Positions 21,669 through 32,700 of a stretch of DNA of 64,000 nucleotides are shown here, piece after piece (position 1 is the first letter of the stretch; each line of letters starts with the position of its first letter). The stretch is from Eupeodes corollae (taxonomy: Eukaryota; Arthropoda; Insecta; Diptera; Syrphidae): the NCBI RefSeq assembly GCF_945859685.1, contig NC_079147.1:108483525-108547524 (forward strand). Reading direction: 5' to 3'. A program made the position numbers and the translations under genes. Under the pieces are notes generated by a model. That model made no database searches and was not told the origin of the DNA. It was given only the letters and a program-made list of their open reading frames with translations.

Positions 21669-24600
21669 AGCCAAAATGAATATCTCAAGATATTTTTGCA
21701 TTTGGATATTTGCATTATTGTCATTATTTGCCTTCTTTGTACCATCGGTTAAAGCCTGCTCTTGTATGCCTAGCCATCCCCAGCAACATTATTGTAATGC
21801 TGACTATGGTAAGTTAAAAAGTTAAAAATAAAACAAAACAAATTATAATTTAATAATAAAACTCAATAATTTTCTTTTTCCAACTTTTACAGTGATAGTA
21901 ATGAGAGTTCTAAGAAAATCACATCGACTGGTCAAAGATCATTTGGCGTATAAAATTGAAATAAAAAAATCATACAAGGTAATAAAATAATAAAAAATAA
22001 AATTGTTGCTTTGACATTGATGATTAGATTGTTGTGGAATGTTGATAGTTAGAAAACATTAAGTGCAGGGCATTACATATATATGTATACCCTTGTCAAA
22101 AGTCCAAGTATATAGTAAAAATAGACGGTAATTAAAAAAATAAGGCATAATAGATGTCGTGGTGTGATGTTTACGTACCCCTATGAATAGCATCAATATT
22201 GTCAGTTGATAGTTGAAATTCAGCGTTTTGAAACTTCCTTCAGTAACTATTTTAACAATTCTGAATTGATAAATTATCAATAAATTAAAGTTTAACTTTG
22301 ATTTTACCAGCTTATAGTCAGCTTTTTAATAGTCCAGTTAAAATAGGTTTTCACCTAAGAAAAATGTAACATTTTTGAAACTTGGTACACTTACTGAGGG
22401 ATGTCTGGTGATGACCATGGAGATTGTTTCAGTTTTTCACCCTTGTCTCGAAAACTATTTGTCGTATCAAAAAAATGTTGTTTCACAAAATTAAAGATCA
22501 TTAAACTTTATAAAAAAAGTTTTCATGATTTTTGTTGTATTTGTTATAGTTTAAAAAATAACTCTAGCGGCAGTGAAGAGAAACATTCGGTTTTTTCAGT
22601 TTTTCGGGTTTATCTTGAAAATGAAAACTATTTGTCGTATCAAAAATTATCTTCTACAAAATTAAGGCTTATTAAATTTTCCAAAGAAATATGATATTAA
22701 TTTTTGAGGTGAAGGCAATTTTTTTTCGTTCATTCACCGGACTGCAATTGGTGTGGGTGTAGTCAAATTGTATATAAATCATTTCTTACCACAAATCAAA
22801 TGTTTAGAACCTTAACAAATTTATCTGACTCTTTTCTATTTGTATTAATTATTCTCGATATATTACAATTTAATTAAAAACAATATAAACACGAATTTGC
22901 TATTACTTTGATTTGAAAACAAATTGAATTAGCAAGGCTAAAACATAGTTCCATTCAATAAATATCGAAACAAATTTAACAAATCAGTTAACACGGAGCT
23001 TGCAACTGCGAATGACATTTCGAACAGCTCTCGCAAGTTCTCATTTCCAACAAATATTCCCAAAAGTGATAAATCGCCTGAAACCGATTACAATCGCTTA
23101 TATTTGATACAAGATTTGATAAAGCTTTGTATCATTAAGGGTAACTAATTGTTAGGTGGAAATTTTAACTGTCCTGATAGGGATTGGGGTTGCTTAAGAG
23201 GAAATGCATGGGGCAGTGATTTGGCTGTCCGCACACTATCTTTAGCAATCAATATCTTATTCCCTCCTTGTCTAACGCGTTTTTAAAAAACTTTCCAGAA
23301 ACCAGAAACCTCTATACTATAGAAGATAGAACAGTTTCTAGTGGAAAGTTTTAGGTTATCTATAGAGTCTATAGATGCCAGTATTCCAAGAAGATAAAGA
23401 AATGAAAATGTAAGAAGTTTCCAATTCAAATTTTGGAACTTATTAAGGCCAGAATCTTGCATAGAAGGAACTGGCAAAGATATTGTTAACCTTTATCACA
23501 AAGAATGGTTTCCTCTTTTAACAAACTAATTTTAAATCAATTTCTTTATAAATAATCGTAACGATTAATGAATAGAGATTTTAAATTCACTTGAGAAAAA
23601 TGGCAATCCGTTCTGGAATAACGTCAAAGTAGTTAAATACAAAAATAGAAAAAATCCTCTTTTCTGCAACTGCTTTTTTTACAAACATTGAAAAAGCAAA
23701 CGAACTTGTTATACAATTTTTGAAGAATCATTTGGTATCTCAAAATTTGGGAGATTTAAAAACCAATTGTAAACCTTAAAATAAAATACAACATCTTAAT
23801 ACTTCTCAAAAATGTACAACAATGTATACATTTATTTGAGAAGGGAATAACATACTCGTAAGATTGGAGATTTCGACTAAATAAAAATTTTATATTTTTA
23901 ACATATACCACACATTGAAATACAATTTTTAAGATTTCTTACAATGCGTGTCTTAAATAACATTATTTCTCTAGAGCTTATATAAAAATATTCATATATA
24001 TTTACTGTAATTTGTAATAGATACAAGACTTCCAATATTTCGATTGCACAAAAGGTAAAGTACTTTTTTAGTCTTTGACTTTTTTTAAATTAAGTTGCAA
24101 AAAAGGAACGCTGTATTTAAATCCGATCAAGTTAATAATATGAATAAAAATTTAAAAATTAGGTCGAATAACAGTCCCTAGAGAACTAAGGCCTTATGCC
24201 TTATAACTCTCAACAATTTTTGTGTGCTATAAATGTCAGGGATGGAGGGGACCAACAGTTTTTTTATCTGCCGGATCCGAATGAGTGCAGTTTGCAATGA
24301 CCAGATTACTCTTAGAGGAATCGTCAGTACCTACGATCGTTTCCAAAGACACTCCTTTTGCAAGCTCGATTGATAAAGCCAATTTGCTCGCACAGTTTGC
24401 TCTTATCTCGATGGTGTAATTAATGATGTTACTTCTCCTATACTTGGAAGCGTAAACGATTCTATGGGACGAATCTTCTTTCGCACTCGCGCAGTTGCTA
24501 AATTGCATAAAGATATTGCCATTCACAAATCCGCTGGCCTGAATAGTACCCATGCTGTTGTTTTGAAGAGTTGTTCATTAAAACTGGAAAGACCACTGCG

Positions 24601-26433
24601 ATAGCTTTTTCACCTATCCTATTCTACTGGTTTCTTTGCAAGTGGATAGAAAACAGCATTTGTTCAGCCTGTCTCCAAAAAAGTCAAGTCCACCCCCCTC
24701 CCCTCTAACTATTGTCCAATTGCACTTACGTCCCTTCTTTACAAGCTCAAGATATATTTTGAAGAAAGAAAGCAATAGGTCCACTGGTGGCCTCATGGTT
24801 TATCTCACCAAACAGTGGAACAACCGTTTTGGATAAAGTAAGATCATTGCACTTGATATTTCAAAAGCTTTTGATAGAGTTTGGCATCAAGCTCTTTTAA
24901 CGAAAATTCGTGTATTTGGTATTGATGAATCTCTTGTTTATTGGGTAAGAAATTGCCTTTTGGACATTTCAATTCAAGTAGTATTGGACGGTTTCAAATC
25001 TGATATATACAAAATAAATGCTAGTGTACGCCAGGGCTCCGTTTTATCTCCGACACTCTTTATTATTTATATCTTTTGTATGAAACTTCTAACCCACTAA
25101 ATTGTTTCGCTGATGACAGTACCCTCAGCTTCTCATATTCGGTTTTAGATTCTTATCCTTGTTCTGCGGTTGTGGACTAGCAACAACAGTTACGATTAGC
25201 TCATTAAATTCCAATCTTGACAGCATTGTCCCAATGGGGAATCAAAAACGTTGTATAATTTAATGCTTCAAAAACTTTCCCCAATGCCACTATCCATGGG
25301 TGGTACTTACTTTAAACGTACTGAACTACTTTCAGTTTTAGGTATGTGTATCGCAAATCACTTGTTGTGGAGTGATCACGTATTCCACATCGCCTAAAAA
25401 GCTTCTAAGTATTTAGGTTTTTTCCGACAGTGCAAGAAGTTTGTTACCCCTTCTGATCTGGCTATAATCTACAAAGCTTTTATTCGTCCAAAACGCAAGT
25501 ATTATTATCATATTTGGGCTGGTGTCCCAATAACGTACTTGACTCTTTTGAATAGAATTGAAAAGAGAGCTCTAAAAATGATTGGAGATCGTTCTCTTAC
25601 CGTGTTATTTTCTTCCCTTCAACACCGCCACAAGGTCTCATGCCTACCATTGTTTTATCGATATTTTCACCAAGAATGTCTAGTAGCCAGTTGCATTCCT
25701 CCCCTAAAAAAATTCAATGGTAATACCTGTTCTTCTAGGAATGCCCGTCAGTTAATCCTTGAGATAAATTTCAGACGCACTATCAAGTACAGTAATATCT
25801 TTCTTTAACCGCTCTACACGAATATGGAATGCTTTACCAAGCTGAATATGCATCGGTTTCTAATTTCTAATCCTATCCTACTTTCCTTATTGCTCGCATA
25901 GCCCCACTTCGTTTTATTTCTTTCACTTTATCTTAACTTCATTACTAATATTTTTGTATTTCCAGATGACAGATGCAGCTCAAAATATTCTAAAACACGG
26001 ACGTCTATCAACCGCACTTTCCGATGCAATGTGTGGAGTGAATTTGGAAGAGGGTAAACTTTATGTTGTTGCAGGAAGGGGCTCTAAATTGAGTATGTGT
26101 GACTACATAAAAGAATACCAAAAAATGACTATTATCGAAAGAAGAGGATTCTCTGGATCCTACAGAAAGGGATGTAAATGCAAAGTAAGTTTTATACAAA
26201 ACTGTCTATCTTTTTACAAAACTTATCTTTTACTTTCTTGATTTTAGATAAACTTCAATTTAAGAAATCGTTTAATGGATAAATCAGATTCCTGCAGTTG
26301 GTCACCATTTCAAAAATGTGAAACAGATTACAGTTTATGTGTACCACTTGTCATTCGGACACCAGAAGGACTTATTTCCAAGTGTCACTGGAGGAGAACC
26401 CCACCCTATAAGGCATGCCTAGCTGATCCATAA
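21669..26433 (+). CDS. Timp: Timp: tissue inhibitor of metalloproteinases (gene-level entry, four coding exons)
   Basis: Coding exons 21676-21808, 21893-21978, 25966-26184 and 26248-26433 join in phase to a 207-residue secreted protein. Residues 1-27 form a signal peptide (hydrophobic core IWIFALLSLFAFF, cleavage after VKA). The mature chain begins CSCMPSHPQ; in TIMPs this N-terminal Cys chelates the catalytic zinc of matrix metalloproteinases. Twelve cysteines follow the signal (28, 30, 40, 96, 118, 143, 145, 162, 170, 177, 192, 203), the number known for vertebrate TIMPs (six disulfides: three in the NTR domain, three in the C-terminal domain). The product acts outside the cell on metalloproteinases and matrix turnover. 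The gene lies inside a Syn intron on the opposite strand. Intron 2 (about 4 kb) is swollen by a Jockey-type LINE. Confidence 0.95.
21676..21808 (+). CDS. Timp: Timp coding exon 1 (signal peptide, CSCMPSHPQ)
   Basis: ATG at 21676 follows a consensus acceptor-like tract (tttacag ending at 21668), suggesting an upstream non-coding exon that I could not locate. The exon encodes the signal peptide and the metalloproteinase-contacting N-terminus, and ends in a split codon before donor gtaagt at 21809. Confidence 0.95.
21893..21978 (+). CDS. Timp: Timp coding exon 2
   Basis: Acceptor ...ttttacag at 21892. The exon completes the split Val codon and encodes VIVMRVLRKSH to IKKSYK, the first strands of the OB-like NTR fold, then donor gtaata at 21979. 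The exon is 86 bases and keeps phase. Confidence 0.93.
22290..22690 (+). repeat. Two tandem ~173-bp units in Timp intron 2
   Basis: A 24-base block beginning gaaaactatttgtcgtatca occurs at 22450 and again at 22623, 173 bases apart, and the following sequence ('attaaac/attaaat') also matches. The period is close to that of repeat D (about 176), although the sequence is not obviously the same. Confidence 0.6.
22940..25900 (+). mobile_element. Non-LTR retrotransposon (Jockey/CR1 group), copy J1, in Timp intron 2
   Basis: In transcriptional sense to Timp. Endonuclease part: LGGNFNCPDRDWGCLRGN and NILFPPCLTR (about 23150-23280). RT part after 24330: ALDISKAFDRVWHQALL (about 24849-24900), VRQGSVLSPTLFIIYI, CFADDSTLSFSY (25100-25140), LGMCIANHLLWSDHV, then YKAFIRPKRKYYYHIWAG (about 25470-25525) and LLNRIEKRALKMIGDRS with a tail to about 25880. 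Frameshifts and stops throughout. SINE copy c sits inside at 24161-24330. Inactive but long enough to account for most of the intron. Confidence 0.85.
24161..24330 (-). mobile_element. tRNA-derived SINE, copy c (5'-truncated)
   Basis: On the minus strand only the body and the diverged 3' tail (complement of aggtcgaataacagtcc at its end) are present; the tRNA-like head is missing. It lies inside LINE J1, whose frame picks up again right after it. Confidence 0.7.
25966..26184 (+). CDS. Timp: Timp coding exon 3
   Basis: Acceptor ...tttccag at 25965. It encodes 73 residues of the NTR domain, including HGRLSTALSDAMCG, the hydrophobic strand LYVVAGRG, and EYQKMTIIERRGFSGSY, ending GCKCK before donor gtaagt. 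Cys96, Cys118 and Cys143 are the expected partners of Cys1, Cys3 and Cys13 of the mature protein. Confidence 0.95.
26248..26433 (+). CDS. Timp: Timp coding exon 4 and stop
   Basis: A 63-base intron precedes it (acceptor ...gattttag at 26247). It encodes the C-terminal subdomain: DSCSWSPFQKCETDYSLC, then SKCHWRRTPPYKACLADP and TAA at 26431-26433. Six cysteines remain available for the C-terminal disulfides. Confidence 0.95.
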   Translation: MNFNLRNRLMDKSDSCSWSPFQKCETDYSLCVPLVIRTPEGLISKCHWRRTPPYKACLADP

Positions 26434-26601
26434 AAGTCTTGATATACATAACTTCGACAAAGGAGCTTTAATTTTAATTATAACTTACTTGTAATAATTT
26501 ATTATTATTTTTTTAAATTAACAATCAATTTTAATTTTTTTAGATTTTCTCTTAAATTTGTAAATAATTATTCGAATTTTAAATGACAAAACCTAAAATG
26601 G

Positions 26602-26607
26602 AATAAA
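26602..26607 (+). terminator. Timp: Likely Timp poly(A) signal AATAAA
   Basis: A canonical AATAAA lies 169 bases after the Timp stop and is the first in the 3' flank. The expected cleavage zone (10-30 bases downstream) falls on the Syn splice donor at 26627, read on the other strand. Confidence 0.65.
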
Positions 26608-26626
26608 ATTTTCAACTGTGACTTAC

Positions 26627-26731
26627 CAAATCCCGAGGATTGGGAAAGAATGTTTGTTCAATAAGTGGGAACATATCTTTACCCAAACGTCTTTGTAATT
26701 GTAATAGATGAGCGAAAACCCATGGTTTATC
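26627..26731 (-). CDS. Syn: Syn exon: C domain, DKPWVFAHLL...FFPNPRDL
   Basis: Acceptor ...tattttag, donor gtaagt, 105 bases, 35 codons: DKPWVFAHLLQLQRRLGKD and FPLIEQTFFPNPRDL. This is the last Syn exon seen in the window. The intron beyond it contains Timp. Confidence 0.96.
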
Positions 26732-29700
26732 CTAAAATAAACAAAAATTATTATAAAAATAAAATTTCAAGAGAAAAGTAGTTAAGATTTTACCTGAAAT
26801 TGATAACATGAATGTAAAGAATTAATGCTAGGAACACCTCCATATTTTAATCCAAGTATTGTTGAACGGAAATCACTAGATCCATCACGCGGTGGTTGTC
26901 GAATTAGTACAAAATCAGGTCGAAATGAACGAGCAACCTATATGTATGTAAAATGGTTGTAAACAAAACAAAATATACTATAAATATTTTCAAGTTATTT
27001 CAGTTTTTATTAAATTTAAACTACACACCCACAGTATATAGAATGTTGTGATTTATATAAAGGAAAAATAAATAACAAAATATATAATTATTTACTAGAT
27101 TGTAGGTTTTTAAGAAATTTTATACATTTTATTCCGGATGATTATATAAAACAAACTTTATTTCTAACAAGATTCTTAACTGTTTTTAATAAAACAAGAA
27201 TATTATAGTTTATTATTATTACACAATAATGTTAAATAAATTTTATTAAATGTTAATAGCGGCTTTTGTTTTATGTATATGCGCTGATTGAAAGGATATA
27301 ATATTGCACTACGTAACAGACAGGAAAGCTATTATTTTACAAGAGGACTGGACGTTTGAAAAAGGGTTGTACAGATATTTCAAGCCCTACTGAAACTCTG
27401 AGAACTTTCGAATATAAAAACTTACCAGAGCAACCTGCACATCGTCCTTTTGTTAATAAAAAAGGAAACGATTTTAATATTGGTTACATTTCTTTATAAT
27501 TTTTGATTTTTTAAAATAATTCTAATATTGACATATTTTTGTTAAAAATGGGTTATGGAAAGCATTAAAGGTAGTAAATCTTGACATTTTGAAGTGATAA
27601 TATTAGACAATCATCATCATCAAAATGAATAGGCTTACTCCTGATTCACAATATTTGCAAATGGTTAGGTTGAGTTAAAGTGGGTGTCCGTGATGGTGTA
27701 GGGCACACTTAGGCTAGTTTATGGTTGTTGTGATACCACATGAATCTTGAGGATTTCTTCTAAACTCAATAGTTTGAGTCCCTTACGAAACTTGAAAGGC
27801 TATAATTATATTACTATTATTAAGTTCGTTTCGTTTCGTTCACCGATTATCAAGCCTAAATGCGATCTGCTAAAAGGTAGCAAGCACTTTGAGCACGTAA
27901 AATCTAGGTGCTGAAGTTATTCCACCTGATGTTAGCCTTCTTCTAAGGGTCTTGCATTAGCAATAGTTTACAAGTAGAGATTTATATGCCAACATTAGCC
28001 AAATGTGGTAGAATGGGTTGTACTGTACCATTTCTGATGAGTTCTGAATTACAATTTTCTGGAATATCTCTAGAGATGATCGTAAATTATGGACTGTAAT
28101 AGAGTTTGAAGAGACAGTGTCCAGATATTTGATAGCGGTCTGACATTCAGAGAAAGCCATGACAAGAGTTCTTTTATCACCACAAGTTCCATCTAGTACA
28201 CGCTATAAATATTGGGAATTCGAAATGGGAGACCTAATTTCAGTCGTTGAGAGTACACATCTCGAACAAACCCTTCATTTGTATTTGATCCACCTATGTA
28301 AAAGTGGATTGACTCATCTTCCAGGAATGTCCTATCGTCCCAAAAAGATCTGGGAGATACTAAACTCTGTAAATTTCTTGTCAAATTGCAATTGGTGGAT
28401 GGTTTAGTTGAAATTTATTCTTAATACTTAAAAATAACGAAGTGGCAATGTTGCTTATAATCCACTGCAATGAAGCATTGAGAAGAATAGCAGATGGCTG
28501 ATTTTTGTTAGCTACGTATATCAAGAAGTGTTATGAGAAGTAGGGTATGTAGTGTCACAAATGGGGTCGTACGAAGCGATCCCCTTATATACATATAGGC
28601 AAGTTGAACGTTATACTTCATTTAATTTGTCGCGGTTTAAAGCCTCTTTTAAAGCAATCCAGTAAAATCGGTCTGATTACCGATGTGAACAACCAACTCG
28701 TAATTCGGAGTAATAGCCTCATTTACTACCAGTAGCTTTTTCTTGCAGAAAAGAGAGCTACTTTTTTGACTCTTTCTTGTATATTACGTTTACAATTTAC
28801 TTTTTTGTCTGAAATAAGAATCAGATACTCAGGCTCGTCTAAGAACTTTAATTGGATACCTTTTTTTTCCTCGAAAACAGGTTTGAGTCCACACCGATCA
28901 GCCAAAGTATTAGTTTGTCTAAGGCATTTTGAAAGAGTTTTTTTTTTAATTTTTGCATGCCATTCCCTATAGGCAATCAAACTTAAACACTCCGCATCCA
29001 AACCAGTTAGGATTTCATTTACTTTGAGGTGTCCCTTTACTAGCTAAACTGCTAGCAGAAGATTTTCCCAGTTTTAAGTTAATTGTTTAGCAAGTCAGCA
29101 TTAAATGCGAACCCACAACGTTCAGAGATGTTAGTGCCGATAAGATTGCAGATGTATGCACCTTGTTAAAAGCACCTTTAATGTCAAGGAAAGCATCCAT
29201 TGACAATTCTCTATAACGGGGGGAGTATTCAATGTTGCGTACAAAGGTGCGTAACGCCGTTTCCACCCAACATGCAAGGAAGACTAATGTGGAAGAGTAG
29301 AAGGGGTCAAAAACTAATCACTTTTTTTGCTTGATGTTTAGTTTTTGAGCATCAGTTTACCGTTGTAATAATGAAAAGTTATGCCAAAATCTGCGTTCGT
29401 TAACGTTTGACTTTGATTGTTTTGGCATCATTACTATAGTGATGCGTTAATGAATTTACCACACGTTTCCGTTTAAACAAAACTTTATTGTTGTGTTACT
29501 ATTTGCTTCGGGCCTGTTCCTGTAATATTCTTCGCAAGAGCTTACTCGAAAATTAAGTTATAGTACTTTAAAGAATTGTATAAGAAAAATCCGTCCTTCA
29601 AAATAATTAAATATTAGTTAACAAAGTTTAATCATGAAACTCATGTATAGTTTTTCAATAAGAACTTAACAACTTTGAATTTACTATGTGAATGCACCCT

Positions 29701-32700
29701 TTCACCAATCATAAAACTGCCATTGTCAATTTAGATAGTAAACTCAACATTTTCACTAGCGAGAAACGCCTGCTAGTTATAAAACAATTTATACCCAAAT
29801 TCTTTGTCGGTGACAGCAACTTTAACCCGCCAACACTGACGTCAATTGGACTTGCATCTGTCTTAATGCTATTCTCACAGACCGTATTTTTAACGGAAAG
29901 GTTTTTTAATTATTTAACTAACAGTTAATTTTTTTCTGATAATTGCAAAAAATGTTTTATTAACCTCTCAGTTTATTTCTTAATATTTAAAAATTAAAAG
30001 AGGAAAACTTTGTTACGGTTTAGCTTCGAAATTTCTTATCCAATTGTCATGCAATTTTTTTTTTAAATGAAAGAGGATATCACGGAGCAGGTTTTAGGCA
30101 TAAATGAAATCCGATATTTGTTAGTCAATAATTTGTTATCTATAAATATAAAATTCAAACAAAACTGACTCACTGATCTCACGTTTCGAAAGGAAATATG
30201 AATGAATAATGAAAATAGATCGTTAAGTCATGGTTATTCAATTAAGGTACTACAAGTTTATCCAATAACAAGAGTTCATAAAAAAAAAACTGTTTCAGCA
30301 ATGGATTTTTACTGTTACAGGCTTCAAGTCAGAGAAAATTCAAATAATATTTTACTTCGTTGACCGGTGACCAGCGACTTGCATACAACACTATAATCGA
30401 CGACGTGATGCAGAACAGTGGTAAAATGTTCTTTCTTGATGCACCTGGCGGGACTGGAAAAACGTTCTTGATAAATTTGCTGCTTGCTGAATTTAGAATG
30501 CAACGAAAAATTGCATTTGCAAAGCCAGGAGCGTTCATCTCGAAACAAACCTCACTGGCTAAAGTGCTTAAAGAAAAGACGTTTATTGTGTGGGACGCAT
30601 CGACTATGGTAAATAAAGGTGGGCCTGAAGCTCTGGATCGAACACTCAGAGATTTTAGAGCTGATGAACAACCGATGGGAGGTGTTGTGATACTGTTCGC
30701 TGGTGATTTTCGGCGAACATTGCCAGTTGTGCCAAGAGGTACAAAAAGTAATGAAATAAATGCTTGCCTAAAATCGTCGTTTCTGTGGACTTCTGAAAAA
30801 ACTTTTAAGATCGACCACAAATATGCGAGTACATTTGGACGGTGATAATAATGCAGCACAATTTTCAAGAACTTTTTTTTTGATAAAGGAAATGGAAATA
30901 TTTTAAATAATGATGGTGAAGTACTAATGGAACCAACATTTGCAACTAGCGTCACTGGACAAGACGATTTAAAGCTTATGTTTACCCGCAAGTCGCCCAA
31001 ATTTCAGAGAAAACAGATGATTGGTTACGCGAACGAGCGATTTTAGTACCTAATAACGATTCTGTTACAAGCATAAATAATAAAATTCTTTCAATGTTTC
31101 AGGCCCATCAACAAACTTATCTTTCTTTATTGATAATCTGACTCATCAAGATAATGCTACTGATATTCCATTTGAAGTTTTGAATTCTTTGAATACATCA
31201 GGACTTCCTCCGCATAAAATTGGGGCTCCAACAATACTTGTGAGGAATTTAAATGCACCGAAATTATGCAATGGTACTCGATTACGGATAATAACTATAC
31301 AAAGGAACGTGATTGAAGCTAACATTCTTTCCGGCTCTTTTACCACGGACAATTTTATGTTGCTTGCTCCCGTGTCAGCTCAGCAAAAAATTTATAAGTG
31401 TAGGCGCCTTACCAAAGAAAAACAAATATTACTTACAAAGAAGTGTTACAGCCGTAATTGAAAAATGAACAGAGATAATACATAAATTAATAAATAAAAA
31501 GGTACAATATAAGAAAATAGTAGTTTTTTCATCTTCATTTTTTCTGGTGAAGCCAGGTAAACCAGCTAGTCACCTATAAATTAAAACCAATACAAAAAAC
31601 TAAGAGTCAAAGAATAAAATAATTTCTGTTAGTCTGTGGAAGTTACTCGGCTTACATAATAGGTGACCTCGGTCTCACAGGCCAGGTTTTTTAAAACGTG
31701 TATTCAAATAACGATTAAATTATGAAATATTTATAGGGGATTTAAAATGCGACAGCTATTAAAAATTTCAATGAAAACTGACCGTGGAGGAAAAAGCTTT
31801 TCGATTTTTATCTGGTCTTACAGACATATATCGTGCATTTGCAGATTAAAAACGTTAACTTAAATGTTTGGTCGGAACTCTGTATTTGGTTTGTTAATAA
31901 GCAAAATACGCGTTATCGATCGTGTAAAAATTTACATTCGCATTCCTTAATTCCCACTTAATTTACAAAATATAACTGTTCGGTGCGATTTGTATACCGC
32001 CGATGTGTTCCTTCGATACGATACGATATACAGGCACAGACGGACATCTCTCTAAAAAAGCTCTTATTTAAACTCTAGGCAATTTTTAACGCAGGTGAAT
32101 GGCAAAATTTTTAATTCGACAGATCGGACCGATTACAATACCAATATCTTAACAAAGCTTCAAAAGTGTAAAATTATAAATAAAATGTTCCTCACAAACC
32201 AAAAATCCTTAGAAAATAAATTTAAATAAATTGATTGATAAAGCTAAATAACAGTCCACAGTTATGCCTTTATTTAAAAATGTTTACTTACCCTAGTTCC
32301 TCCGCGGTATACAGCCATTGATACTACTGGTCCGTTCTCTGCATTTGCGGTCAATGAAATTTCCTAAAAAATAAACACAAATAAATATTTAATTAAACCT
32401 TTTCACAAAATAAAAATATCAAAACCTTACCCTGAATTCAGCTTGTTCCACGCGAATATCAAAGTCACCATGCAGACGCTTGCCTCGGAAATATTTAGAC
32501 CAATCGGTATTTTGATCGTCCAGAACAAGCAGAGTAAAGTATTTATCTTTGTTGAATGTGGGCCTTGTGGCGCTCTGCACAGCTGCTCCTATAAATTAAC
32601 AAAAAAAATACAAAAAATTATATCAAAAGACAAAGACAATTATCTCCGTAAGTTTACCAATTATTGAAGCTCCTTGATCGCGTGCAGCACCTGTCAAACT

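Noticed and set aside
26434..26601. A further Timp exon or alternative end
   Set aside because: The stop at 26433 matches the expected family length and the following DNA is AT-rich UTR.
30329..31000. Long minus-strand frame of 223 codons
   Set aside because: It is the complement of the Helitron helicase; only the plus strand shows conserved motifs.
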